Origin: Herbidospora solisilvae
GTDB taxonomy: Bacteria; Actinomycetota; Actinomycetes; Streptosporangiales; Streptosporangiaceae
Length of the DNA: 64,000 nucleotides
Assembly: GCF_009901565.1 (NCBI RefSeq)
Contig: NZ_WXEW01000001.1
Span: forward strand, 930,001-994,000
Direction: 5' to 3'
Under the pieces are notes generated by a model. That model saw nothing but the letters and a program-made list of their open reading frames with translations, was not told the DNA's origin and made no database searches. Below, piece by piece: positions 33,444 to 42,331 of the stretch. Positions within the stretch are counted from its first letter, which is position 1, and each line of letters opens with the position of its first letter. Position numbers and translations under genes: made by a program.

Positions 33444-35212
33444 CCGGTCAGCGGAGGGCCGACGGGGGTGCCGCTGAGCAGGTCCCAAACGCGGACGGTG
33501 CCGTCCCAGGAGCCCGAGACGACCACCGGACGCCCGTCGAGCTCGGTCGTCGCGAGGGCGCCGACGCGGTCGGTGTGGCCCCGGTAGGGGGTGCCCAGGG
33601 GCGTGCCGGACTGGAGGTCGAACACCCGCAGCGTGTTGTCGGGGGCGGCGGTCACCACGACGGGACGGGCGCCGGCCGACGAGACGGCCAGCAGTTCCCC
33701 CGGCAGGGGGAACGGGGGGATGACGGGCTCGCCGGAGTGGAGGTCCCAGACCTCGGCCGTGCCGTCGAGACCGGCCGTCACGGCGGCGTCGCGGCCCTCG
33801 ACGATGGTGAACGCCACCGCCGTCGCGCCGCCGCCGAGTTTGAGCAGGGCCTCGCCCGACGACAGGTCGGTCACCCGCACGGAGTCGGGGCCCGCGGTCA
33901 CCACGGCGGTACGGTCGTCGAGCCGGGTCACGCCGAGCGCCAGCACGTCGCCGGTCTCCGCGCCGAAGACGATCTCGCGGCCCGACCGCAGGCCGGACAG
34001 CCACAACCCGGCGCCGTAGCCGCCGCAGACCACGACGTCGCCGTCGACGGCCACCGACGAGATGCTCAGCGCGTTCACGCGGCGCGGCCCGCCGATCGCG
34101 GCCCCGGTCACCGCGTCGGAGACGCGCACCGTCCCGTCGCGGCCCGCCGACACGGCCACCGGACGCCCGCCGAGGGCCCCGGCGGCCACCGACAGCACCT
34201 CTCCCCGGTGGCCGGTGAAGGGTGGGCCCAGCGGCTGCCCGAACGCGGCGTCGACCGGGCGGCTCATCGGGGAGACCGTGACGACGGGTGGCGGCGGCGG
34301 ATCGGCCGGGAGGACCACGACGGCCGTGGCCAGCGACGCGGCGATCAGGCCCAGCGAACCGCCGATCAGCGCCCAGCGGCGGCGGGCGGAGCGCTCGTGG
34401 GCCTGGTGGCCCTCGTCGCGGGCGTGCACGAGCGTCACGAGCAGGTCGGCGGCCGTGGGGCGGTCGGCCGGGTCCTTGGCCAGGGCGGCCGCCAGGGCGC
34501 CGCGCAGCCGCGAGGGCACGAACGACAGGTCGGGTTCGCGGGTGACGATGCGGTTCATCACCGCCGGGATGCTGTCGTTGCCGAACGCCGGTTTGCCCGT
34601 CGCGGCGAACGTCATCGTCACGCCCCACGAGAAGACGTCGGAGGCGGGGCCCGGACGGCGGCCCGCGAGCTGCTCCGGCGACATGTAGGCGGGGGTGCCC
34701 TGCACCCGGCTGGCCTCGGTGCCGGCGGCGTCCACGACCTGGGCGATGCCGAAGTCGATGACGCGGGGGCCGTCGGCGCCGAGCAGGATGTTGGCCGGTT
34801 TGAAGTCGCGGTGGACGATGCCCGCGCGGTGGATCGCGGCCAGCGCCGCGGCGGTGCCGACGGCCAGCCGGTCGAGGGAGCCCGCGTCGCGGGGGCCCTC
34901 GCGCCTCACCAGGGACTCCAGCGACTCGCCGTCGACGTACTCGCTGACGATGAAGGGCCGCTCGCCGGTCACGTCGGCGTCGATGACGCGGGCGGTGCAG
35001 AACTGGGCCACCCGGCGGGCGGCGGCGACCTCGTTGTGGAAGTCGCGCTTGCCGAAGACGCGGGCGTGCAGGACCTTGACGGCGACCGGCTCGCCCTTGG
35101 CGGTGTGGCCGTGGAAGACGGTGCCCTGGCCGCCCTCGCCGATCAGGCCGGTCAGCGTGTAGCCCCCGACCTGCCGCGGGTCGCCCGGCCGCAGAGGTCG
35201 GGGAACCGGCAT
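33341..35212 (-). CDS. serine/threonine protein kinase with C-terminal WD40-like repeats
   Basis: A 623-aa membrane kinase. The Hanks-type domain (about 15-270) has the glycine loop IGEGGQGTVFHG, VAVKVLH Lys, HRDFKPANILL catalytic loop (Phe in the usual Leu position), VIDFGIAQ, GTPAYMSPEQL and SDVFSWGV. A transmembrane helix lies near 285-310 (LIGGSLGLIAASLATAVVVL). The extracytoplasmic part has about six or seven WD-like repeats ending in SGGRDGTVRTWRL. It probably senses an outside signal. The ATG at 35212 is chosen; GTG at 35218 is possible. It is divergent from the DUF4253 gene with about 28 nt between starts. Confidence 0.9.
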   Translation of the reverse strand: MPVPRPLRPGDPRQVGGYTLTGLIGEGGQGTVFHGHTAKGEPVAVKVLHARVFGKRDFHNEVAAARRVAQFCTARVIDADVTGERPFIVSEYVDGESLESLVRREGPRDAGSLDRLAVGTAAALAAIHRAGIVHRDFKPANILLGADGPRVIDFGIAQVVDAAGTEASRVQGTPAYMSPEQLAGRRPGPASDVFSWGVTMTFAATGKPAFGNDSIPAVMNRIVTREPDLSFVPSRLRGALAAALAKDPADRPTAADLLVTLVHARDEGHQAHERSARRRWALIGGSLGLIAASLATAVVVLPADPPPPPVVTVSPMSRPVDAAFGQPLGPPFTGHRGEVLSVAAGALGGRPVAVSAGRDGTVRVSDAVTGAAIGGPRRVNALSISSVAVDGDVVVCGGYGAGLWLSGLRSGREIVFGAETGDVLALGVTRLDDRTAVVTAGPDSVRVTDLSSGEALLKLGGGATAVAFTIVEGRDAAVTAGLDGTAEVWDLHSGEPVIPPFPLPGELLAVSSAGARPVVVTAAPDNTLRVFDLQSGTPLGTPYRGHTDRVGALATTELDGRPVVVSGSWDGTVRVWDLLSGTPVGPPLTGHRGWVTSVAVAVVEGVPVVVSGGRDGTVRTWRL

Positions 35213-35240
35213 GACCACACGATAACCGCACGAACAACGC

Positions 35241-36083
35241 GTGAACTATTCTTTCGCCGTGCCGGTTAGAAAGGGGCTGCTGCCGCCCGAGCTCCGCGAG
35301 CTGTTCGCCGACGACGGCGTGCGGCGCGAGCTCACCGTGGAGTTGCCTCCCGGCGTGACCGTGTGGCCCGACCCGACGTTCGAACGCGGGCGCCCGCACC
35401 GGCGGCCGGCGTTCTGGCTGAGCGACGAACCCGTGTCCGGCGAGTTGTGGTCGCGCCTACGGGCCGAACACCCCGCCTCGGGGTTGTGGCCGCTGCTGCT
35501 GGAGGAGTCGGTCCAGCCGTGGTCGGTCGGGCAGATCGCCCCCGACGACGCCGACCGCATCGACCTGTTCCACGCCCAGGCGTTCATGGACGAGGTGTGG
35601 GCCGACTGGGTCGAGACGGCCTCCCACGACCAGATCGGCAACCTGGAGCCCTTCGGGCCGGTCTCCCCCGGCCTGGCCGAGCCCGGCGTCCCGGTGGCCC
35701 ACCCCGACGTGGTCGCCGACTGGTACGCCCGCGAGCTGGCCCGCAACGGCACCCCGCTGGGCCTGGTGGCGGCCGACCGCGGCGCCGACGCGCTGGCCGT
35801 CATGGGCTGGCAGGGGGCGGTCAACCACAACGAGTGGGCGGTGCCCATGGCGGCGGTCGTGCGCTCGTGGGAGGAGCGGTTCGGCGCGCGGGTGGTCGGG
35901 GTCGGCTTCAACACCCTCGACCTGAGCGTGGCCGCGCCGCCGACGACCTCGCTGCACGCCGTCCACGTGGCCGCCGAGCACTGGACGTTCTGCCCCGACA
36001 CCATCGTGCAGGGTCCGGGCACGCTGGAGGACTACGCGGAGCTGATCAAGGGACGCAACGCCTGGTCGTTCTGGTGGGACTAG
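35241..36083 (+). CDS. DUF4253 domain protein
   Basis: A 280-aa soluble protein. Its C-terminal about 110 residues carry the DUF4253 pattern (NEWAVPMAAVVRSWEERFGARVVGVGFNTLDLSV, HVAAEHWTFCPDTI, TLEDYAELIKGRNAWSFWWD). The function of the family is unknown. No partner gene in the same direction; it ends at a strong hairpin shared with the convergent glucanase gene. Confidence 0.85.
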   Translation: MNYSFAVPVRKGLLPPELRELFADDGVRRELTVELPPGVTVWPDPTFERGRPHRRPAFWLSDEPVSGELWSRLRAEHPASGLWPLLLEESVQPWSVGQIAPDDADRIDLFHAQAFMDEVWADWVETASHDQIGNLEPFGPVSPGLAEPGVPVAHPDVVADWYARELARNGTPLGLVAADRGADALAVMGWQGAVNHNEWAVPMAAVVRSWEERFGARVVGVGFNTLDLSVAAPPTTSLHAVHVAAEHWTFCPDTIVQGPGTLEDYAELIKGRNAWSFWWD

Positions 36084-36087
36084 AAAA

Positions 36088-36126
36088 GGCGCTGCCGCCG
36101 GAGGTTGGCCTTCCCGCGGCAGCGCC
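36088..36126. terminator. bidirectional hairpin terminator
   Basis: Perfect 11-bp stem (36088-36098 with 36116-36126) between the convergent DUF4253 and glucanase genes. An A run precedes it on the + strand, which becomes a T run for transcripts arriving on the - strand. Confidence 0.7.
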
Positions 36127-36140
36127 CGCTCAGTGGGGGA

Positions 36141-39100
36141 CTAGTTGATGTTGAGGGTGAACGTCGAGGTCGTGTTCTTGATGTTCTGGAAGTTGTTGCT
36201 GAAGGTCAGGTTGTTGAAGGTGGCTGAGCCGACCGCCGGGCCCTGACCCTGCTCCGGCATCTCGTTGACCCAGATGCCGAAGCCCGACTTGGCGTCGAAG
36301 GCGTCGCCGCTCTTCTGGGCGCCCGAGATCGAGACGTTGGTGAAGATCGTGTCGGTGTGGGGGTACTCGGCGGCGCCGTTGTACTTGGTCTGGAACATGA
36401 TTCCCGAGTACGTCGGGTCGACGATGTCCACGTTGTTGATCCGGATGCCCTGGAACTCCTTGGAGGCCGAGAACATCCAGATGCCCGGGAAGGTCTGCGC
36501 GCCCCAGAAGTGGCCGCCCGAGCGGATGATCGACACGTTCTCGATGGTCGTCGGCTGGGTGCCGAAGCCCCTGAACTGGTAGCCGAAGTCCAGCGAGGAG
36601 ACCGTGATGCCCGAGTAGCAGAGCGTGTCGGCGATGTAGATGTTCCGGAACGTGTTGTTCTGGCCGCCGTAGACCGCCAGCCCCGCCGCACGCCACGGGG
36701 TGGTCACCGAGAGGTTCTCCCAGAGGTTGCCCGTGTTGTCGCCCTGGACGATGTCGATCGCGTTGAACAGGGCGAAGGCGTCGTCACCCGTGGAGCGGGC
36801 GTCGATGTTCCTGACGGTGTTGTTCTTGCTGTTGTTCGTCAGGTTGAGGCCGTCGGCGTACATGTTGCGGACGCGGCTGTTGGTCAGCAGCAGGTTGCTG
36901 ACGTTGGTGCCCCACACCATGACCATCTGGTGCTCGATCCACATGTTGTCGATCGAGATGTTGCTCACGCCGGTCAGGTTCCAGACCTTGCCGGGGCCGT
37001 CGTTGCGCGAGGTGTAGTTGCCGAACACCGCGAAGCCGCTGAAGGAGGCGCCGTTGGCCGACGACTGGACGTCGAAGCCGATGTCGGTGTTCTCCTGGCT
37101 GGTCGGGGCGTAGAACCTGGTGTACCAGGGACCGGCGCCGACGACCTTGATGGGCTTGCCGTAGACGTTGAACTTGCTCTGCACCGAGTAGTCGCCGGCG
37201 GGCAGGTAGACGCCCTCCCAGCCGCTCTCCATGCGGGCCTTGTCGAGCGCGGCGGTGACGGCCGACTGGGTGAAGCCGGTCGGCACGACGTACTTCGCCG
37301 GGTCGGGGTTGGCGATCGGGGCGACCTGCTCGGTGTTGATGAAGTCGATCGCGTAGTTGGTCGCGTTGGCCGCGTCCTTCTGCAGCTTGATCTTCGTGCC
37401 GGCCGGGAACGAGCCGTCGAGGAAGATGTTGGCCTCGTCGTAGATGTGGCGCGGGCCGCCGGAGCCGGGCGAGTTGTTGGGGCTCGCCTCGTTGCCGTAC
37501 TGCCACATGTACTTGGAGGTCAGGTTGATCGACTTGTGGAAGGCGCCGTTGACGTAGACGTTGAGTTCCTCGTTGATGCCACCGCCGCCGGCCGCGTCGG
37601 GGATCGAGAAGCGGGTGACCAGGGTGTTGGTCTGGGCCCGGGTGGTGAACTCGACGAAGGCGCCGGTGGTGTTGAGGGTGACGGCGCGGCGTCCGCTGGC
37701 CTCACCGCCAAGGTCGCCGATGGTGCGGTTCGGGCCGACGACGCCGGCGCCGCCGCCGCGGACGGCGTCCTCGGCCTCCAGGTGGTCGTACGGCATGTTG
37801 GCGCCGCGGCCCACGAACAGGCCGTTGTTGGTGGTGTTGTTGGCCTGCTTGACCGGCAGCTCGTTGGCGTCGTTGGCGAGCACGACGCGGACCGTGAAGC
37901 GGCCGTTGGCGGCCGTCCAGGTGCCGAGGCTCACCGGCGAGGTGGTCGCGCCGGCGGCGATGACGCCGCTGTACGACCCGGTCAGGGTGCGGACCACGGT
38001 GCCCTGGTCGTTCAGGACGGTCAGGGTGATGCCGTGGGCGCCGCTCGCCGAGGCGACGGTGCCCTGGTTCCTGATGCCGACGCTGAAGGTGACGGTCTGG
38101 CCGCCTGAGGGGTTGGTCGGGGTCCAGGCCACCGGCGAGGCGACCAGGTCGGAGCTGTCGACCGGGCGGACCACGAGGGCCGTGGTGTTGACGAAGGCGT
38201 TGTTGCCGTCGTTCTGCTCGATGATCGTGTTGTTCTCGTCGACCTTGGCGTTCACCGAGTAGGAGGCGGCGTCACGCGGGCCGATGTTGCTCGTCACGGT
38301 GGTCTGCGCGCCCGCCGCGAGGGCCGGGACGCTCACCGTGGCGACGCGCGTGGTGTCGAGGTAGAGGTTGACCGACGAGGCCGGGGCGCCGGCGTTGCCG
38401 TTGTTGCGGACGACCGCCGACAGCGTGATGGAGTCGGTCTCGACCGGGGAGGCGGGCGACCAGGTGGCCGAGGTGACGACCAGGTCGGGGTTGGGGGCCG
38501 GGGTGCCGAACACCTGGAACTCGGCGATCTGGCCGGCCGGGGCGCCGGTGTTGCTGGTGATGCGGAGCTGCACGTCGGCCGTGGTCGCGGTCACCGGGAT
38601 GGTGACGGTGTTCTGCGAGGTCGGGTTGAAGGTGTAGTTGGTCGCCGACACCAGGTTGGTGTAGGTGGTGGCCGACTGCTCGCGGCCCAGGACCTGGATG
38701 TTCTGGGTGCGGGCGCCCCACGCCGACGACGGGTTGAGCTTCAGCACGACCGAGGTGACGTTGGCGTTGGCGCCGAGCTTGACGGTCAGGGTGCTCGGCC
38801 AGCTGCCCGACGCGCCCTCCCAGTAGGTGTCCAGGTTGTTGTCGTTGGCGTTGGCCGCGACGAACGTGTGGACGTGGCCCGACTCGACCATCTCCTTGCC
38901 GGTGGCGAGGTTGGTGCCGGGCTGGCTGGTGCCGGTGCGGGTGACCGAGTTGCTGTCGCCGGAGACGTTGCCGGCGGCGTCGCGGGCCCGGACCAGGTAG
39001 GTCACCGTGGCGGTGGCCGGCTGGGTGTCGGTGAAGACGAGCGTGGTGCCGGACACGCTGCCCGCGGCCGAGCCGTTGCGGATGATGTCGTAGCCGGTGA

Positions 39101-40433
39101 CGCCGACGTTGTCGGTCGAGGCCGTCCAGGTGAGCCGGATCTGGTTGGAGCCGGGCTCGGTGTAGGCCAGGTTGCCCGGGGTGGTGGGCGCCTGGGTGTC
39201 ACCACCCGACTGGCCCTGGCGAGTGACCGAGTTGGAGTTGCCCGAGACGTTGCTCGCGGCGTCCTTCGCGCGGACGAAGTAGGTCACCGTGGCGGTGGCC
39301 GGCTGGTTGTCGGTGTACGTCAGCACGTTGCCCGCGACGCTGGCGATGAGCTGGCCGCCCCGGTAGACGTCGTAGCCGGTGACGCCGACGTTGTCGGTGG
39401 AGGCGTTCCACGCGAGCCGGATCTGGGTGCCGCCGGGCTCGGTGTAGGTCAGGTTGCCCGGGGCGCTGGGCGCCTGGGTGTCGACCGGGCCGCTGGGGCC
39501 GTACACCTCGAACTCGGAGATCTGGCCGGCCGCCCAGCCCGTGTTGGCGGTGATGTTCAGCCGCACGTAGCGGGTGGTCGCGGCGGAGGTGAAGTTGATC
39601 GTCACCGTGTTGCCGGTGGCCGGGTTGAAGGTGTACCCGGCGGAGGGCACCAGCGTGGAGAAGCTGGAGCCGTTGGCGCTGCCCTGGATCTCCAGGGTCT
39701 GGGTGCGGGTCTGCCAGGCGGTGGCCGGGGGCAGCTTCAGCACGACCCGGTTGACCGCGACCGAGGCGCCGAGGTCGACCTGGAGCCACTCGGGGAAGAC
39801 GTTGTTGTTGCTCTCCCAGTAGGTGCTCGCGTTGCCGTCGTTGGCGTTGGGCGCGACGTAGCTCTGCGAGACGCTGCTGGCGGTCATCGTGCGGCCCGAG
39901 GCGAGGTTGCCCGAGGAGCTCGTGACGCCGTACACCTCAAGGGCGGAGAGCTGCGCGGCGGCCCAGCCGGTGTTCGCGGTGATGTTCACGCGGACGTACC
40001 GGGTGTTGGTGGCGCCGAAGTTCAGGGTGACGGTGTTGGCGTTGCCGGGGGCGAAGTTCTGCCCGGCCGAGCCGACGATCGTCGACCAGCCGCTGTTGTC
40101 GAGGCTGCCCTGGACCGAGAGGGTCTGGGTGCGGGCGCCCCACCCGGCGGGGAGCTTCAGGACGACCTGGTCGACGTTCTGGGCGCTGCCCAGGTCGACC
40201 TGGACCCACTGCGGGAAGGTGCTGCCGGCGCTCTCCCAGTAGGTCTCCTGGTTGCCGTCGGCGACGTTGGATGAGGGGTAGGGGGAGTTCGTGCTGCTCG
40301 CGGCGGTGGCCTTCCCGGCCGCGAGGTTGGGCCCGCCGGCCGCGGAGACCGGCTGCAGCGGCCCCACGGTCACGACGAGAACTGCCGCGACAAATGCCGC
40401 CAGCAGCCGTAACGGTCCGTGCTTTCTCGTCAT
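36141..40433 (-). CDS. secreted multidomain alpha-1,3-glucanase (GH87-like)
   Basis: A 1430-aa secreted enzyme. Order: signal peptide (LLAAFVAAVLVVTVGPLQPVSA), two discoidin (F5/8 type C) carbohydrate-binding domains, two fibronectin type III domains (each opening TPGNLAYTEPG/APGNLTYTEPG), a third discoidin domain, two CARDB-like beta-sandwiches, a CBM35/CBM6-like module (DHLEAEDAVRGGGAGVVG), then a right-handed beta-helix from about 1060. The helix contains NIDARSTGDDAFALFN, resembling the GH87 catalytic Asp cluster (GDD). The target would be alpha-1,3-glucan of fungal walls or dental/mutan-type polymer. Polygalacturonase-like pectin lyases share the helix, so the exact substrate is inferred. 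It ends at a hairpin terminator. Confidence 0.85.
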   Translation of the reverse strand: MTRKHGPLRLLAAFVAAVLVVTVGPLQPVSAAGGPNLAAGKATAASSTNSPYPSSNVADGNQETYWESAGSTFPQWVQVDLGSAQNVDQVVLKLPAGWGARTQTLSVQGSLDNSGWSTIVGSAGQNFAPGNANTVTLNFGATNTRYVRVNITANTGWAAAQLSALEVYGVTSSSGNLASGRTMTASSVSQSYVAPNANDGNASTYWESNNNVFPEWLQVDLGASVAVNRVVLKLPPATAWQTRTQTLEIQGSANGSSFSTLVPSAGYTFNPATGNTVTINFTSAATTRYVRLNITANTGWAAGQISEFEVYGPSGPVDTQAPSAPGNLTYTEPGGTQIRLAWNASTDNVGVTGYDVYRGGQLIASVAGNVLTYTDNQPATATVTYFVRAKDAASNVSGNSNSVTRQGQSGGDTQAPTTPGNLAYTEPGSNQIRLTWTASTDNVGVTGYDIIRNGSAAGSVSGTTLVFTDTQPATATVTYLVRARDAAGNVSGDSNSVTRTGTSQPGTNLATGKEMVESGHVHTFVAANANDNNLDTYWEGASGSWPSTLTVKLGANANVTSVVLKLNPSSAWGARTQNIQVLGREQSATTYTNLVSATNYTFNPTSQNTVTIPVTATTADVQLRITSNTGAPAGQIAEFQVFGTPAPNPDLVVTSATWSPASPVETDSITLSAVVRNNGNAGAPASSVNLYLDTTRVATVSVPALAAGAQTTVTSNIGPRDAASYSVNAKVDENNTIIEQNDGNNAFVNTTALVVRPVDSSDLVASPVAWTPTNPSGGQTVTFSVGIRNQGTVASASGAHGITLTVLNDQGTVVRTLTGSYSGVIAAGATTSPVSLGTWTAANGRFTVRVVLANDANELPVKQANNTTNNGLFVGRGANMPYDHLEAEDAVRGGGAGVVGPNRTIGDLGGEASGRRAVTLNTTGAFVEFTTRAQTNTLVTRFSIPDAAGGGGINEELNVYVNGAFHKSINLTSKYMWQYGNEASPNNSPGSGGPRHIYDEANIFLDGSFPAGTKIKLQKDAANATNYAIDFINTEQVAPIANPDPAKYVVPTGFTQSAVTAALDKARMESGWEGVYLPAGDYSVQSKFNVYGKPIKVVGAGPWYTRFYAPTSQENTDIGFDVQSSANGASFSGFAVFGNYTSRNDGPGKVWNLTGVSNISIDNMWIEHQMVMVWGTNVSNLLLTNSRVRNMYADGLNLTNNSKNNTVRNIDARSTGDDAFALFNAIDIVQGDNTGNLWENLSVTTPWRAAGLAVYGGQNNTFRNIYIADTLCYSGITVSSLDFGYQFRGFGTQPTTIENVSIIRSGGHFWGAQTFPGIWMFSASKEFQGIRINNVDIVDPTYSGIMFQTKYNGAAEYPHTDTIFTNVSISGAQKSGDAFDAKSGFGIWVNEMPEQGQGPAVGSATFNNLTFSNNFQNIKNTTSTFTLNIN

Positions 40434-40690
40434 CGCCTTCTTCTATCTCTCGGCATGGCACTACAGGGGTCGGGGGGTACAGGAGCACGGACGCTGTGCA
40501 TCCCTGAAGTTGCGAGGAAAAGATAGGAATCAAACATCAGCTTGCAAGATTCTTGCGCAGTGATGGCTGAATGTTACAAGTGTGCTAAGAGGGCGTCAAC
40601 GGTCAGAAAACCCTGCCCTGATGAGGCGTTTCGGCCGGCCCACTGGATCTTCAGTAACCCACAAGTCGCCCACAAGGCGACCTGAGCATC

Positions 40691-41602
40691 GTGGGACCCG
40701 TGACGACGGTGAGGGTGAACTGGCGGTTCTCCGCCGACGGCCGGTACGCCGCCTGCCTGGCGGCCGACGGGGGCGGCGTGCACCGCCCGGAGGTGTGGGA
40801 CTTCACCGGTCCCGACCCGCTGGTGCGCCCGCTGGCCTCGGCCTGCGACGCCACCACCCAGATCAGCCCGCTCGACGGCGAGCGGGCGCTGCTGTGCCGC
40901 AACGACGACGGCCGCCACCGGATCTCGCTGGTCACCCAGTCGGCCGAGACGACGATCACGGCCGGGCGGGGGCCGTGGATGCACCTTTCCGGCGACCTGG
41001 TGATCGGCGGCGCGGTCTGCCGCGTCACCGCCCACGGGCTGGAGCGGCTGGCCGATCTGCCGCCGGGCGCGACCGGGCCCGGGGTCGTGCTCGCGCCCCG
41101 GCTGGTCGGGCTGACCCGGCCGGAGGCGCCGGGACCGGTGGTGCTCGACCTCTCCGATGGGAGCTGGGAGCTGATGCCCGGCGCCGTCACCGGTGCCCGG
41201 GTGCTCCCCGGCGGGCTCGTCGGGATGCCGCCCGGCGGCCCGCCGGGGTTCCGGTGGCGCGGCCGTCCGGTGCTGGGCGGGCTGGCCGAGCGGGTCGCCG
41301 CGATCGGCGGCGACGGCGCGCGGGTGGTGCTGCGGGTGGAGCGGGGGTCCCGCTCGCGGCTGGTCGTCTTCACGCCGTCGACCGGCGAGGTGGCCGAGCC
41401 CGCGATCCCCGACGGCGTGCTCGGCTCGGTGGCCGCCTTCGACGGAGGGGTGCTGCGGGTGCCGTTCAGCTCCCCCGCCGCGCCCGCGTCGGTGCTCTCG
41501 GTGGGACCGGGCGGCGTGCGCCTCGACCCGCCGGCCCGCTCCGCGGTGATCGATCCGGCCGCCTACCGGACGTGGCGGGGCGCCGCCGCGGTGGCCCGGT
41601 GA
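40691..41602 (+). CDS. hypothetical beta-propeller-like protein
   Basis: A 303-aa soluble protein beginning VNWRFSADGRYAACLAADGG, which resembles a WD/TolB-type propeller blade. It repeats short beta-rich units with Pro/Gly turns. No catalytic motif is visible. It could be the propeller part of a former prolyl-oligopeptidase-like enzyme or an independent protein. Start at GTG 40691; a GTG three codons later is equally possible. Between it and the glucanase start (40434-40690) there is only a divergent promoter region of reduced GC. Confidence 0.6.
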   Translation: MGPVTTVRVNWRFSADGRYAACLAADGGGVHRPEVWDFTGPDPLVRPLASACDATTQISPLDGERALLCRNDDGRHRISLVTQSAETTITAGRGPWMHLSGDLVIGGAVCRVTAHGLERLADLPPGATGPGVVLAPRLVGLTRPEAPGPVVLDLSDGSWELMPGAVTGARVLPGGLVGMPPGGPPGFRWRGRPVLGGLAERVAAIGGDGARVVLRVERGSRSRLVVFTPSTGEVAEPAIPDGVLGSVAAFDGGVLRVPFSSPAAPASVLSVGPGGVRLDPPARSAVIDPAAYRTWRGAAAVAR

Positions 41603-41660
41603 TCCGCCGCCCGCGGAAGGAGGTGGTCGCCAGGACGCAGGGAGCGCCTTTCTGAGATCT

Positions 41661-42251
41661 TCACCGGACGGGGCACAGGCGAGTCCTGTGCCCCGCCTCC
41701 GACTCTTCGTGACGGCTTTCGGCCGGTCCGAATCGCAGGTGGGCGAGCAGCCCCGCGAGCCGCCTCTGGGCGCGGAAGGTGCGGCTCTTGACCGTGCCGA
41801 CCGGCACGCCCAGCGCCGCCCCGATCTCGGCCTGCGTCATGTCCTCGAAGTAGGCCATCCGCAGCACCTGCGCCTCCTGCGGGGTCAGCCGGGCCAGCGC
41901 CCGCGACACCTGCACCGACGTCCACTGGTGGTCGAGGGAGGGCGGCGGCACCGACAGGCGGCCGGCGACCGCGTCGAGGTCGGTCGCGCCCGCGTTGCGC
42001 CGCGCCCTGCGGTGGACGTCGACGGCGGCGCGGCGGGTGATGGTGAACAACCAGGGTTCCAGCTCGCGGTCGGGGTCGTAGGTGGCGGCCTTCTGCCAGA
42101 TCTTCACCAGGGCCTCCTGTACGGCGTCCGCCGCGAGTTCGGCGTCGCCGAGCATCCCGTAGGCGGCGGCGAACATGGGCCGCGAGTAGCGGCCGGCGAT
42201 GTCGGCGAAGGCCTCCTCGTCTCCCCGCTGGAAGCGCGTTTCGAGTTTCAT
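41661..42251 (-). CDS. ECF RNA polymerase sigma factor
   Basis: A 196-aa sigma-70 family extracytoplasmic-function factor. Region 2 is DEEAFADIAGRYSRPMFAAAYG...DAVQEALVKIWQKAATYDP; region 4 is LARLTPQEAQVLRMAYFEDMTQAEIGAALGVPVGTVKSRTFRAQRRL, with a clear helix-turn-helix. No anti-sigma gene lies next to it, so its control is not evident. The ATG at 42251 fits the family's usual length; the last codons run through the hairpin at 41669-41695. Confidence 0.92.
   Translation of the reverse strand: MKLETRFQRGDEEAFADIAGRYSRPMFAAAYGMLGDAELAADAVQEALVKIWQKAATYDPDRELEPWLFTITRRAAVDVHRRARRNAGATDLDAVAGRLSVPPPSLDHQWTSVQVSRALARLTPQEAQVLRMAYFEDMTQAEIGAALGVPVGTVKSRTFRAQRRLAGLLAHLRFGPAESRHEESEAGHRTRLCPVR
41669..41695. 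terminator. hairpin at convergent gene ends
   Basis: Perfect stem of about 11 bp (41669-41679 with 41685-41695, 5-nt loop) located 67 nt after the propeller-like gene and inside the last codons of the sigma factor gene. It is a good terminator for the + strand gene; its overlap with sigma-factor codons is unusual. Confidence 0.55.
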
Positions 42252-42331
42252 GCCACCACCGTGCGGGAGGCCTCTGTCACGGGCCCTTCGCGGCGCTGTC
42301 ATGGGGAACCGATGACGGTGAAGGGCGCGTA

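Noticed and set aside
32697..35399. A 900-codon reverse-strand frame over sortase and kinase
   Set aside because: It is a shifted frame of the kinase gene. The kinase frame carries all catalytic motifs, while this one is Arg/Pro-rich and motif-free.
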